A stretch of DNA of 64,000 bases from an uncultured Lewinella sp. (GCA_937873655.1 CALMYQ010000006.1:1-64000), one strand, 5' to 3'. Shown: positions 1 to 9,256, counted from the first letter of the stretch. Notes: generated from the sequence alone by a model not told the origin. Numbers and translations: made by a program.

Positions 1-3000
1 CGGTAATCGCACCTCCGGCATCCGGGTAGTAGGTATTGGAGGTGATCAGGCTGCCTTTGGAGCCGTACGTGCCGGTTTGGCCCTTTGTCCAGTTCACTCC
101 GGTTTGGAGGTAGGTGAACGTATTGCGCTTGAAGATGTCGTATTCATAATCGATCCGGTTGCCATTGCCGTCTACTACGAAATTCAGAAGGTCGTCATTA
201 TCGTAATATCCCATCACCCGCCCCTTGTCTTCACCCGGCATTTTTTTGAAAATCAGTCGGTTGCGCAGGTCGTATTCGTAATTGTATTTCATGCCCATCG
301 GCGAAGTCACTTCTTTTATGTTCCCCCGGTCATCATAGGTAAATACGGTAGTTCCTCCTATGGCATTGATGATTTTCGACTGACGGCCCAACAAATCGGT
401 ATCCACTGAAGTCGGGTTCCCTTTTTCATCCTTGGTTGTTACCCGGTAATAATTGCCGTCTGCAAGATAAAGGGTTTGGGTTTGGGAATAATCGGGAAAA
501 ACCTGGCGGATCACCCGGTTAAGAGGGGAATCGTCAAACAGGTACTCCGTGAAATTCCCCGGCAGGTAAGTTTCCTTATCCATCCGTCCGAATGAGTCGT
601 AAAAATACTGATGTTTTAATACCCCGTTATGAATCTCTTTGGTCGGTCTTCCCAAACCATCAAATTCCCGGACCATTGTTTGAGTGGGCGCATCGGAATA
701 AACGGTTTGTTCCTGGATCTGGTTGGGACCGCCATATTGATAGGAATACGTGGTTACGATATTTCCGCTTCGGGCATTGACCTCTTTAAGTCGCAGCAGT
801 TTGTCATAATCAAAATTGGTTTGCAGCCCATCGATCTCCTTAACGGATTTGAGTTGACGATTTTCAAAATAATCATATTCCCTGATCCAGGACCCTTTAG
901 TATGGCGGATCATTAAGCCATGATCCCAAAGAAAATTGTCGGTCTGGTGGTCCATGAAGGTGTAATCAATCGGCCTGCCTTGCTGGTAGGAATTAATGGC
1001 TACCCTTTGCAGTTCGGTTCCACCTTCCAGTATTTCGTAAATCTTTAAAGTTCTTCCGTATGAATCCAGATCCTGATTGGTTCCTCCGACAATCGTACCA
1101 TCTGTTTTTTTGGTGACTTTTTTGGGAATGGTTTTGATATTCAGGCCTTTATAGTACTCTACTTCGGTACGATAGACTTTGCCATCAGAATTGGTGAAAT
1201 AAATGGCAGTGGGTTGGCCTACCTGATTATCCGTGTATTCAAAATCCGTTTTTTTGTAGACTTGCTGCTGGGTGCCTGAATCATAGAAATAGTCCCAGGT
1301 TTCGGTACTCTCCAGCTTTTTCCAGACCTCTTCAATCAAATAACCTTTGCGGATAAACCTTGCCTTAAACTGTTGACTTTCCAGGCAATTTTCTTCATAT
1401 GGATAAGTAAACACTCTCCACTCGTATCCACCTGAAGACAATTTACACATTAAAGTCCGATTATCATTTCCAGGTTGGGATGGATTGGTAGAATAGCAAG
1501 TGGTTGGTGATCGGATTTCTGTGCCTGATCCGCCATTGCACCCTCCCGGGCAATTCAACCCTTTTTTAAAGCTGTAGTTATTTTTAACCTTTTTAACCAG
1601 GCGATTCTGGTTATCGTATGTTTGTGTCTCAATCAAAGTGCCATTTTGGGTATCCCATAAGTTTCCAGTACCTCCGGGGGTGTTTTCAAAAATATATACC
1701 TGTTTGCCAATATCATTGCTATACTCCCCAATAATTTCTTCAACCCTTGAATAGCCGATATGGCTGCCTTGAATTGTACCCAATGCGCCTTGGGCTGATG
1801 CAAATACGTTATAAGTATCGCAAGAATAGGTTGCGACATCTTCAGGGTTATAACTCACATGGGCTTCAGGATAATGGCAAAATGTGGAAACTGTGAAATA
1901 ATCCCCAATGCTGAGCAGCTTACCGCTGGGATTTCCAGTCTCATCGATATATTTGAAAGTCCTCTTAGATCCGATTCCGCCGTTTTCATCAAAATCAGTT
2001 ACCTTTTTTACCCGGAAGCCTCCTATTTCTTCACCTACATTTATATCTCCTCCCGGAGGAATTTTATTGCCTTCGTATTCAAAATCTGTTCTGCCTCCGG
2101 TAGGGTATTCAATCGAATTCAATACGCACCTTGGATCAAAAACGGCCTTTCTGCCTGCTCCATTTGGATTGACAATAGTACCGGCAATTTCTACTCTCGG
2201 CACCAGGGTTTCAGTTGTATTACCGTTATAGTACCCCCAAAAATCGATGGCGCTTGAAGTTACTGCGGGAAGTAAACCTGAAAAGTAGTCAAAACGATAT
2301 GCCGGTTTGGAATCAACTGCCCCCGCTCCGTTATAACCGTTTTCCTGCAGAGTTTTCAGGAGCAACCGGTTGCTTGTGGTCTCATATCCAAATTGGAATT
2401 CCAGGACTTTTGTCAAAGGGTCGTCTTTCCATTGCCGTTTAATTTCGATATCATCAAGTTTGAATCCACTTGATTTTGGGTTGCCGGGCGATTCTGTTAC
2501 AGGAACAACCAGGAATTCAATTCTTTCCGCTTCATAGGTGCCTATCGAAAAGATGATTGTTTTTAAGAACCGGCGGTCATAGATTTTGACGTCATTTTGG
2601 ATGTCATCACCAGTTGAAATGGACCCGTTCGGACTTTGCGGGCAAAATTCGTGATCACTGCCGCTGCTTCCGGGGTAAGCAACGCCAATTGAATAACTGT
2701 CATTATGGAAAGAATTTATGGGTGCCAGATAATAAGCTTCTCCATTCAGTGTACTTACCTTTTCATTGATGAAGGTCATTTGCTCTGACCCATCAGCCGA
2801 ATTGATAGAAGTCAGGTACCAACCTGAATTATAGGTATAGGTGGGGTGTTGGCTTGGGGCAGGTGGTTCGATCATCTCTTCTCCTACCTGAAACTCCGAT
2901 TTTTCCGGATCACCAAACTGGTAAATTTTACCCATTGGGTCAATGACAGTGAAACCTGTAATATCATCATTGGCGTCGAAAACAGGATTGATGACCAACT

Positions 3001-3577
3001 CAGAATAGTCCCGCATGACAATGGACTTGTTCTTCAGGATTGCGAAACTGCCCGAATATCCTGGAAAATTGAAATAATATACATCAGGTTGGATTTCTAT
3101 TTCTCCAACGGCGACTTTATAATAAAATTGGTTTTCCAGAATCAGGTCTGAACTGCCTTGTACTTCCATCCCGGCAAACTGAGGGTAGGTAGCTTCAAAA
3201 TCGAAAAAATTATCTTTTAAATCAGGTCTGCCTTTGACTGATCTTGTGATAACACCACCAGCCTGCAAGGTCCAACCCAGTCCGGTCCAGGAAGGAATCG
3301 TAGCCACTCGCACACTTTGCGGATCATAGCTCAGTGAGATCGGTGCGGAAAGGTATTTCCCACTGATATTATAAACCGGTATATTGATACTGGGTGAACC
3401 GGTATAATAATTTACAGGAACATTGCCGTAACTGCCGAGTGAAGCCGCTTGGGGGGATGGAGGCACAACATTGTTGGCTTTTATCCAGGAGCCTGGTTGG
3501 AAAGGTACCGGCTCATTTCCTTGAGCGGAAAGATCAAGATAAAAAGCAAACAAAAACACCGCTAAAACACAGCACAC
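1..3577 (-). CDS. RHS/YD-repeat surface protein, C-terminus beyond window
   Basis: One open frame runs from a GTG at 3577 to the left edge, about 1190 codons, with no stop in the stretches I translated. Right after the start is a hydrophobic segment (VCCVLAVFLFAFYLDLSAQ) that looks like a signal peptide with cleavage near SAQ. The N-terminal half has the RHS/SpvB-like motif SWTGLGWTLQAGGVITR; the part near the left edge has YD repeats such as NGNRIDYEYDIFKRN and GRVMGYYDNDDLLNF. RHS proteins are secreted shells that often carry a variable toxin tip at the C-terminus; that tip is outside the window, so the function is open. The only ATG with a sensible position (3638) is out of frame with this ORF because of the (GT)21 tract between them. 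GTG 3577 has no ribosome-binding context. The gene is AT-richer than its neighbours, which fits horizontal transfer. Confidence 0.85.
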   Translation of the reverse strand, partial: MCCVLAVFLFAFYLDLSAQGNEPVPFQPGSWIKANNVVPPSPQAASLGSYGNVPVNYYTGSPSINIPVYNISGKYLSAPISLSYDPQSVRVATIPSWTGLGWTLQAGGVITRSVKGRPDLKDNFFDFEATYPQFAGMEVQGSSDLILENQFYYKVAVGEIEIQPDVYYFNFPGYSGSFAILKNKSIVMRDYSELVINPVFDANDDITGFTVIDPMGKIYQFGDPEKSEFQVGEEMIEPPAPSQHPTYTYNSGWYLTSINSADGSEQMTFINEKVSTLNGEAYYLAPINSFHNDSYSIGVAYPGSSGSDHEFCPQSPNGSISTGDDIQNDVKIYDRRFLKTIIFSIGTYEAERIEFLVVPVTESPGNPKSSGFKLDDIEIKRQWKDDPLTKVLEFQFGYETTSNRLLLKTLQENGYNGAGAVDSKPAYRFDYFSGLLPAVTSSAIDFWGYYNGNTTETLVPRVEIAGTIVNPNGAGRKAVFDPRCVLNSIEYPTGGRTDFEYEGNKIPPGGDINVGEEIGGFRVKKVTDFDENGGIGSKRTFKYIDETGNPSGKLLSIGDYFTVSTFCHYPEAHVSYNPEDVATYSCDTYNVFASAQGALGTIQGSHIGYSRVEEIIGEYSNDIGKQVYIFENTPGGTGNLWDTQNGTLIETQTYDNQNRLVKKVKNNYSFKKGLNCPGGCNGGSGTEIRSPTTCYSTNPSQPGNDNRTLMCKLSSGGYEWRVFTYPYEENCLESQQFKARFIRKGYLIEEVWKKLESTETWDYFYDSGTQQQVYKKTDFEYTDNQVGQPTAIYFTNSDGKVYRTEVEYYKGLNIKTIPKKVTKKTDGTIVGGTNQDLDSYGRTLKIYEILEGGTELQRVAINSYQQGRPIDYTFMDHQTDNFLWDHGLMIRHTKGSWIREYDYFENRQLKSVKEIDGLQTNFDYDKLLRLKEVNARSGNIVTTYSYQYGGPNQIQEQTVYSDAPTQTMVREFDGLGRPTKEIHNGVLKHQYFYDSFGRMDKETYLPGNFTEYLFDDSPLNRVIRQVFPDYSQTQTLYLADGNYYRVTTKDEKGNPTSVDTDLLGRQSKIINAIGGTTVFTYDDRGNIKEVTSPMGMKYNYEYDLRNRLIFKKMPGEDKGRVMGYYDNDDLLNFVVDGNGNRIDYEYDIFKRNTFTYLQTGVNWTKGQTGTYGSKGSLITSNTYYPDAGGAIT

Positions 3578-3624
<47 letters not shown>

Positions 3625-3878
3625 GTTGAGTTTTTCATACCGGAGAAAAGGTTAATTTTTATTTGGACAAACTGATAGAACCCATGGGGTTTATATCGAA
3701 AAAACGGCGGGCGCGGCAAAATATTTTCCATGCGGGTATTTTTTCTGATTCCGCCGCAAATTAGCCAGCATTCCCCGGATGGTCAAGGACAAAATCGTGG
3801 TTTTGGGCAGGGTCAAATGTGAGGGACAGGGTTTGGAGCCAGCAAGCCTCAGAACCTGACCGGCAACCATGAACTCAT

Positions 3879-4928
3879 TCAGGCTTTTTCCAAGGTAAAG
3901 CCGAAGGTGGAGCCAAGATTCGGCGTGCTGCGTACGTTGATGGTTTGCTTGTGGGCCTCGATGATATGCTTCACGATAGAAAGGCCCAGGCCTGAGCCCC
4001 CTTGTTCGCGGGAGCGGCTTTTGTCGACGCGGTAGAACCGGTCGAAGACGTGGTTGAGGTGTTGTTTGGGGATTCCGATACCATTGTCAGCGACCTCCAC
4101 GAGCAGGTTTTTATCCATATCATAGAATCCGACCTTGGTCTTGCCGTTGGGGTTTCCGTATTTTATGGAGTTGTGGACCAGGTTGGTCAGCACCTGACGG
4201 ATATTTTCGCGGTCAGCCCGGACCCGGTAATTGTGGCCGGCGCCTTCCTTGAATTCGAGTTTGATGTTTTTCTCGGCGGCCCTCATCTCGAGGTCTTCGA
4301 ATACCTCCTGGGTGAGTTCCTTGATGTCGAAGACCTGCATTTCCAGCACCAGTCCGCCGGATTCTAGGCGGGCTATGGCGCTGAGGTCTTCCACGATGGT
4401 GTACAGGCGTTCGACGTTTTTGGCGGCTTTCTGGAGAAAAGACATGTTGACCTCCTCATCGTACAGGCCGCCGTCGATCAGGGAGTGCAGGTAGCCCTGG
4501 ATGCTGAAGATCGGGGTTTTGAGTTCGTGGGAAATGTCCCCCACAAATTTGCGGCGGTACTCCGCCCAGGTCTTGTACTTGTCGATCTCTTTTTCCTGGA
4601 TATCGGCCCATTGTTCCACTTCCTTTTCCACATCTTCAAAAATGGTGGGCGCCATTTCGAATTTGGCGGTTCGTTCTTCCGGCGAGCGCTTGTGGCGGTG
4701 GATCGTTTTATAGATCACCTTGATCTTGCGGTAGATATAATTCTTGATGTAATAGAAGCTGGTGTAGTAAGCGGTAAGAAAGATGAGGAAAGGAAAGGCT
4801 ATCCAGGTCCAATTCAGGCGAATGCCGTCAAATACCCAGAAAAGAACAAAGAAAATAAAAAAGGTAATGATGGTGATAAAAAGAGCGGTAAATAAGGAAA
4901 CTTGCCGTGGCGTCGGGTTTTTGATCAT
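3879..4928 (-). CDS. Sensor histidine kinase, PhoR-like
   Basis: Membrane sensor kinase of 349 aa. Two transmembrane helices lie near residues 12-34 and 40-60 with almost no periplasmic loop, so sensing is probably in the membrane or through a partner. The dimerisation/phosphoacceptor domain has GDISHELKTPIFSIQGYL with His134. The ATPase domain shows the N box (NLVHNSIKYGN), G1 (VADNGIGIP), F box (FDRFYRVDKSRS) and G2 (GGSGLGLSIVKHI). Its ATG overlaps the stop of the response regulator gene by one base (TAATG), so the pair is translationally coupled. The signal is unknown; similarity to the phosphate-type PhoR subfamily is from overall architecture only. Confidence 0.95.
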   Translation of the reverse strand: MIKNPTPRQVSLFTALFITIITFFIFFVLFWVFDGIRLNWTWIAFPFLIFLTAYYTSFYYIKNYIYRKIKVIYKTIHRHKRSPEERTAKFEMAPTIFEDVEKEVEQWADIQEKEIDKYKTWAEYRRKFVGDISHELKTPIFSIQGYLHSLIDGGLYDEEVNMSFLQKAAKNVERLYTIVEDLSAIARLESGGLVLEMQVFDIKELTQEVFEDLEMRAAEKNIKLEFKEGAGHNYRVRADRENIRQVLTNLVHNSIKYGNPNGKTKVGFYDMDKNLLVEVADNGIGIPKQHLNHVFDRFYRVDKSRSREQGGSGLGLSIVKHIIEAHKQTINVRSTPNLGSTFGFTLEKA

Positions 4929-5608
4929 TAAAATTCAAATTTATAGCCGATTCCTTTTATGGTTTTGATGTAATCGTCTCCGATTTTTTCGCGGAGTTTC
5001 CGGATGTGCACGTCGATGGTGCGGTTGCCGACAATAACGTCCGTCCCCCATACTTTATTGAATATCTCCTCGCGGGAGAAGACCTTACCCGGTTTGGAGG
5101 CCAGCAGGATGAGCAGTTCGAACTCCTTTTTGGCCAGGTCGATGGTTTCGTCACCGCGCTGGACAGTGACCCGTTCCTTGTCGATGATCATGTTGCCGAT
5201 GGCCAGTTTGTCGCCGCTTTCCACCTCATAGCGATCTGAGCGGCGCAGGAGGGCTTTGATGCGGCTGATGAACACGCGGGGTCTGATGGGTTTGGTGATA
5301 TAGTCGTCGCCGCCGACATCGAGGGCTGCGATCTGGGAGTAATCTTCTTCGCGGGCGGTCAGGAAGGCGATCACCGTTTTGTCGAATTCCGGTTTGGAAC
5401 GGAGGATGCGGCAAACCTCTACGCCGTCCATTTTGGGCATCATGATGTCCAGGACGATGAGCTGGGGTTTTTCCTGGTCGGCGATTTTGATGGCCTCTTC
5501 ACCGTCGGAAGCGGCGAGAACGTCAAATCCTTCCTTTACGAGGTTGTATTTGAGGAACTCAAGGATATCGGGTTCATCGTCGACGATCAGGATCTTGGTC
5601 GAGTCCAT
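4928..5608 (-). CDS. Response regulator, OmpR/PhoB family
   Basis: Response regulator of 226 aa, partner of the kinase that follows. The receiver domain (residues 4-120) has the acidic pair D10/D11, phospho-acceptor D54 (IVLDIMMPKMDG), T84 and K106 (YITKPIRP). The C-terminal winged-helix domain (about 130-226) has the OmpR-type end RTIDVHIRKLREKIGDD and IKGIGYKFEF. It should bind DNA as a dimer when phosphorylated. A short inverted repeat, TTGTTA-ACTG-TAACAA, lies about 75 bases upstream of the start and could be a regulatory site. Confidence 0.96.
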   Translation of the reverse strand: MDSTKILIVDDEPDILEFLKYNLVKEGFDVLAASDGEEAIKIADQEKPQLIVLDIMMPKMDGVEVCRILRSKPEFDKTVIAFLTAREEDYSQIAALDVGGDDYITKPIRPRVFISRIKALLRRSDRYEVESGDKLAIGNMIIDKERVTVQRGDETIDLAKKEFELLILLASKPGKVFSREEIFNKVWGTDVIVGNRTIDVHIRKLREKIGDDYIKTIKGIGYKFEF

Positions 5609-5680
5609 GTTAAATTAACATTAATAAGCGGCAAAAATAGCCTTTTATCAAAGTAATGAACCCGGCCGGAGTTTAAATTA

Positions 5681-5696
5681 TTGTTAACTGTAACAA
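5681..5696. promoter_or_regulatory. Inverted repeat upstream of response regulator
   Basis: TTGTTA and TAACAA form perfect 6-bp arms around ACTG, between the transketolase stop and the response regulator start. It could be an autoregulatory operator or a chance palindrome in AT-rich spacer. Confidence 0.3.
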
Positions 5697-5705
5697 CGAT
5701 TTGTA

Positions 5706-6551
5706 TTAAAAATCGCCCAGTGTTTCTTCCAATTGGGCCAAAGCCCGTTGGGTTTGCTCGGCGTTGGGCGCTTTTCCGTGCCATTGGTGCGTGCCTTCCA
5801 TGAAGTCGACGCCTTTGCCCATTACGGTTTTCATCAGGATAACGACGGGTTTGCCTTTACCGCTCCGGGACTGTGCTTCGCGGAGGGCGGCGATGACCGC
5901 TTCGAGGTCATTTCCATGGTCGAGGCGGACGACATCCCAGCCGAAAGCGGCCCATTTGCCGGGCAGGTCGCCCAGGGAAAGGACCTCGTCGTTGGGGCCG
6001 TCAATCTGCTGACCGTTCCAGTCGACCGTTACAATCAGGTTATCGACCTTATTGTGAGCCGCGAAGAGCAGCGCTTCCCAGATCTGGCCTTCCTGGAGTT
6101 CGCCGTCGCCGGTGAGGGCGTATACTTTTTTGTCATCGCCGTTGAGCCGTTTGGAGAGGGCCATGCCGATAGCTACGGAGAGCCCTTGCCCGAGCGACCC
6201 GGAAGCGACGCGGATGCCGGGAAGCCCCTCATGGGTAGCGGGGTGCCCCTGCAGCCGGGAATTGAGTTGGCGGAAGGTAGCCATTTCTGCTACCGGGAAA
6301 TAGCCGCTGCGGGCCAGGGTGCTGTACCAGACCGGAGAGATATGCCCGTTGGAAAGGAAGAACACGTCTTCGCCCTTGCCTTCCATGTGGAAGTCGGGGT
6401 TGTGGTCCATGATTTCAAAATACAGGGCCGTGAAGAATTCGGTGCAGCCCAGCGATCCGCCCGGGTGGCCGCTTTGGCAGTTGAATACCTGGCGAATGAT
6501 GTCGCGCCGGATCTGGGAGGCTATGTTACGAAGCTTGGAAATATCAGCCAT
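5706..6551 (-). CDS. Transketolase, N-terminal (ThDP-binding) subunit
   Basis: At 281 aa this is the first half of transketolase, as found in organisms where the enzyme is split into two chains. It carries the thiamine-diphosphate region: GHPGGSLGCTEF, FFLSNGHISPVWYS, ASGSLGQGLSVAIGMAL and the GDG...N motif (LTGDGELQEGQ and VDWNGQQIDG). The pyrimidine-binding and C-terminal domains are absent. The partner subunit gene usually lies directly downstream, but here the next gene is the response regulator and no C-terminal subunit is seen anywhere in the window. Either the partner is elsewhere or this chain works with another pyrimidine domain. Confidence 0.93.
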   Translation of the reverse strand: MADISKLRNIASQIRRDIIRQVFNCQSGHPGGSLGCTEFFTALYFEIMDHNPDFHMEGKGEDVFFLSNGHISPVWYSTLARSGYFPVAEMATFRQLNSRLQGHPATHEGLPGIRVASGSLGQGLSVAIGMALSKRLNGDDKKVYALTGDGELQEGQIWEALLFAAHNKVDNLIVTVDWNGQQIDGPNDEVLSLGDLPGKWAAFGWDVVRLDHGNDLEAVIAALREAQSRSGKGKPVVILMKTVMGKGVDFMEGTHQWHGKAPNAEQTQRALAQLEETLGDF

Positions 6552-6577
6552 AAGGAAAAGGAATGATCTGTTTTGAC

Positions 6578-6616
6578 AAAAAAGGGCAACCCGAAACTGT
6601 GTGCGGATTGCCCTTT
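6578..6616 (-). terminator. Rho-independent terminator of HU gene
   Basis: AAAGGGCAA (6581-6589) pairs with TTGCCCTTT (6608-6616); an inner CCG/CGG adds three pairs. On the minus strand the stem is followed by a run of T. It lies 34 bases after the HU stop. Confidence 0.85.
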
Positions 6617-6649
6617 ATATGCTGAATAGTCAGTAACTATTTTCGCAAA

Positions 6650-6922
6650 TTAGTTGACAGATTCGGAGAGTTTCTTGCCGGCCTTGAATTTCACAGACTT
6701 CTTAGCAGCAATCTTCACCGTTGCACCAGTGCGGGGGTTACGGCCGGTACGAGCCTCACGGTTAGAGACAGAAAATGTACCGAAGCCTACCAAAGTAACC
6801 GAATCGCCGCTTTTCAGCGCACCTTCAATGGCGCCCAGAACAGCCTCTAAAGCGCTGTCAGCCTGCGCTTTGGTAATGCCAGCATTTTCTGCAATCTTGT
6901 TGATCAGATCTCCCTTATTCAT
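6650..6922 (-). CDS. HU family DNA-binding protein
   Basis: A 90-aa histone-like protein that bends DNA and helps organise the nucleoid. It starts MNKGDLINKIAENAGITKAQ and has the family motif GFGTFSVSNREARTGRNPRTG, where the proline-tipped arms enter the minor groove. Length is standard for HU. It has its own promoter (TTG, 20 bases, TAAATTTG) and terminator, so it is a single-gene unit. Confidence 0.98.
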   Translation of the reverse strand: MNKGDLINKIAENAGITKAQADSALEAVLGAIEGALKSGDSVTLVGFGTFSVSNREARTGRNPRTGATVKIAAKKSVKFKAGKKLSESVN

Positions 6923-6955
6923 TTGAGACGGTTTTAGTGAGAAAAAATGTGCCGC

Positions 6956-6986
6956 AAATTTATACGCTGCCTATTGCTTAACCAAG
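6956..6986 (-). promoter_or_regulatory. Promoter of HU gene (Bacteroidota type)
   Basis: A -7 element TAAATTTG (6963-6956) and a -33 TTG (6986-6984) separated by 20 bases, matching the Bacteroidota consensus. The inferred start of transcription is about 25-30 bases before the ATG. Confidence 0.75.
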
Positions 6987-7098
6987 CATTTTCAATAAAA
7001 ATAACCTTGAAAGCCTTTTATTTTTTGATTTTTAGCAGGAATACAACATCTTTACGTCCGCCTCCGTTAAAAAAAGTCACTTCAAATCCTGTTTTGCC

Positions 7099-7293
7099 AT
7101 GAATCGCTTATCATCCAGGCGCCTTTTAATTTTGCTGATCCTGGCCGTTGCCGTTGCTGCGGGTCCTTCCTGCAGCCGAAAGACGGGTTGCCCGGCCGTT
7201 GAGTCCACCCAGGTCAAAACCAAGAAGAACGGCCAGCTTTCCACCAAACGGGGCAATTCCAACCTTTTTCCTAAAAATATGCGGGGCAACTGA
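7099..7293 (+). CDS. Small lipoprotein, function unknown
   Basis: A 64-aa protein with a hydrophobic signal (LLILLILAVAVAAG) ending in a lipobox-like AAGPSC, so Cys25 would be lipidated and the mature protein is only about 40 residues, basic and rich in Lys, Thr and Asn. It contains a second Cys (KTGCPA). The stop lies five bases before dapB, so they are likely cotranscribed. I do not recognise a family; short lipoproteins of this kind are common and poorly annotated in Bacteroidota. Confidence 0.7.
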   Translation: MNRLSSRRLLILLILAVAVAAGPSCSRKTGCPAVESTQVKTKKNGQLSTKRGNSNLFPKNMRGN

Positions 7294-7298
7294 CGCGG

Positions 7299-8018
7299 AT
7301 GAAGATCGGTTTACTCGGCTACGGCAAAATGGGAAAGGAGATCGAACGGCTTGCCCTGGCGGCAGGCGATGAGGTCGCCTTCCGCATCAACCGGTCAAAT
7401 GAATCCGCACTGGACAGCCAACTGGTCCGGACCGCAGACGTGGCCATTGAATTCAGCCGTCCAGAAAATGCTTATCGCAACATCAGCCTCTGCCTGGAAT
7501 CGGGCGTACCGGTCGTGGCCGGCACCACCGGTTGGCTCGACCGCATGCCGGAAGCGCAAGCCCTCTGCAAGGCCCAAAACGGCGCCTTGTTCTATGCCGC
7601 CAATTTCAGCATCGGTGTTCACCTGTTTTTTGCCCTCAATCGCTACCTGGCCGATCTGATGGCCGCGCGCCCCGAGTACCGGGCCGAAATGGAGGAGATT
7701 CACCATACCCAAAAACTGGACGCTCCCAGCGGAACGGCCATTGCCCTGGCCCGGGATATGATCGACCGGCTGCCGGGCATTTCCGACTGGGTCAACCGGG
7801 CTTCGGATCAACCTTCCTCCCTGACCGTTCTTTCCCGCAGGGAAGGGCAGGTACCCGGCACCCATACCATTAAATATGCCTCCGCCGTCGACACCCTGAC
7901 CATTCAGCACGAAGCGCATTCCCGCGAAGGGTTTGCCAAAGGCGCCCTGGCGGCAGCCCACTGGATTGCCGGCAAACAAGGTTATTTTGAGATGAACGAT
8001 ATGCTGGGGATCGATTGA
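7299..8018 (+). CDS. dapB: 4-hydroxy-tetrahydrodipicolinate reductase
   Basis: Reduces hydroxy-tetrahydrodipicolinate with NAD(P)H in the lysine and diaminopimelate pathway, which supplies peptidoglycan. The 239-aa protein has a Rossmann start MKIGLLGYGKMGKEIE, the GTTGW motif near 75-79, and the family signature EIHHTQKLDAPSGTA with catalytic His135/His136 and Lys139. It is shorter than the E. coli enzyme (273 aa), as is usual in Bacteroidota. It follows the small lipoprotein by five bases. Confidence 0.96.
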   Translation: MKIGLLGYGKMGKEIERLALAAGDEVAFRINRSNESALDSQLVRTADVAIEFSRPENAYRNISLCLESGVPVVAGTTGWLDRMPEAQALCKAQNGALFYAANFSIGVHLFFALNRYLADLMAARPEYRAEMEEIHHTQKLDAPSGTAIALARDMIDRLPGISDWVNRASDQPSSLTVLSRREGQVPGTHTIKYASAVDTLTIQHEAHSREGFAKGALAAAHWIAGKQGYFEMNDMLGID

Positions 8019-8086
8019 CGGGTCCCCTACCCCTTTATGCCACTAGACGCCCAACAAAAACAAAACGCAAAATCCTTACTGCACCT

Positions 8087-9172
8087 ATGAAACTATTGAG
8101 AAAAATCCTGCTCTCCCTGGTCGGCGTCTATCTCCTTTATATTATAGGGGTGCTTATCTTTGGCACCGTCAAGGATTACCAACCGCCTCCCGCCGAAACC
8201 TTGAGCCAGTCCGATCCGGCAACGGTAACGCCCATCCGGGACAGCATCCTCCGACTCACGATCTGGAATATCGGTTATTGCGGCCTGGGCGCCGAATCTG
8301 ATTTCTTTTACGATAACGGCGGCTTTTTCCTGGCCGGCAGGCATTCCGTCAGGTCTTCACGCGATTTGGTGAATAAAAACCTGAACGGCATCAAACAGGT
8401 CGCTTCCGGCATTCAAAGCGATTTCTACCTGTTCCAGGAAACGGACAAAGGCTCCAAACGAAGCTATTACATCAATGAGTTTGAAGAACTGGGCAAACAG
8501 ATGGAGGGCTACCATCAGGCTTTCGGGCTGAACTACCTGGTGGACTTCGTGCCGTTGCCCCTGCTGGAACCCTGGCGGGCTTACGGCCGCACCGAATCCG
8601 GATTGTCCACCTATTCCCGGTACGAACCGGTTGAGGCGGTCCGCAGGCAGTTGCCCGGCAATTACGCCTGGCCGACGCGGATTTTCCAGCTCGATCGCTG
8701 CGCCCTGATTCAGCGTTACCCCCTTCAAAACGGCAAGGAACTGCTCCTGCTCAATATACACAATTCGGCCTACGACGAGCTGGGCAAGCTCAAAACCCAA
8801 CAGCTGGATTTTCTGAAAAAGATCTTCCTGGAGGCCTACGAGGCCGGGAATTATGTCATCGCAGGCGGCGACTGGAACGAATGTCCACCCTATTTCCGGT
8901 TCGACGGGTTCATGCCGGACAAGACCCAGGGATACCGTCAGTTGAACATCGATCCGGATTTCATGCCCCCGGGCTGGAAATGGGTTTATGACCCCGGCAT
9001 TCCAACCAACCGCAAGAACAAAACCGCTTACCAACCCGGAGAAACCTTTGTGACGATCATCGATTTCTACCTCATATCGCCGAATATCCGGGTGAGGTCC
9101 GTAAAAACGGTAGATACCGGCTTCCGTTTTTCGGATCACCAGCCGGTCTGGATGGAGGTGGAGTTGAATTGA
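8087..9172 (+). CDS. Endonuclease/exonuclease/phosphatase family protein
   Basis: The likely start is ATG 8087 (MKLLRKILLSLVGVYLLYI), which gives 361 aa and a proper membrane anchor or signal; an upstream start at 8015 would overlap dapB and add an odd basic leader. After the N-terminal helix the protein has the EEP fold: LTIWNIGYCGLG, a Gln-Glu metal ligand in LFQETDKG, NIHNSAYDELGK, GGDWNEC and the final SDHQPVWMEVEL. This superfamily hydrolyses phosphodiester or phosphomonoester bonds. Substrate is not evident; the membrane anchor suggests a periplasmic role. Confidence 0.85.
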   Translation: MKLLRKILLSLVGVYLLYIIGVLIFGTVKDYQPPPAETLSQSDPATVTPIRDSILRLTIWNIGYCGLGAESDFFYDNGGFFLAGRHSVRSSRDLVNKNLNGIKQVASGIQSDFYLFQETDKGSKRSYYINEFEELGKQMEGYHQAFGLNYLVDFVPLPLLEPWRAYGRTESGLSTYSRYEPVEAVRRQLPGNYAWPTRIFQLDRCALIQRYPLQNGKELLLLNIHNSAYDELGKLKTQQLDFLKKIFLEAYEAGNYVIAGGDWNECPPYFRFDGFMPDKTQGYRQLNIDPDFMPPGWKWVYDPGIPTNRKNKTAYQPGETFVTIIDFYLISPNIRVRSVKTVDTGFRFSDHQPVWMEVELN

Positions 9173-9174
9173 TT

Positions 9175-9256
9175 TTACATTGATTCGATTCTTCGATTGA
9201 TTCGATTCTTCGATTCCTCAATTCCTCAATTCCTCAATTCCTCGATTCCTCAATAA
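9175..9256. repeat. Intergenic octamer repeats (ATTCCTCA family)
   Basis: The spacer before coaD holds direct repeats of GATTCTTCGATT followed by tandem octamers of the form CCTCAATT. The same octamer family recurs near 14396, 15027 and 60591. Confidence 0.85.

Noticed and set aside
5733..6566. 277-codon plus-strand frame
   Set aside because: Antisense to the transketolase subunit, which has clear ThDP motifs.
8015..8086. N-terminal extension of the EEP-family protein to 8015
   Set aside because: It would overlap dapB and put 24 basic residues before the membrane helix; ATG 8087 is better.
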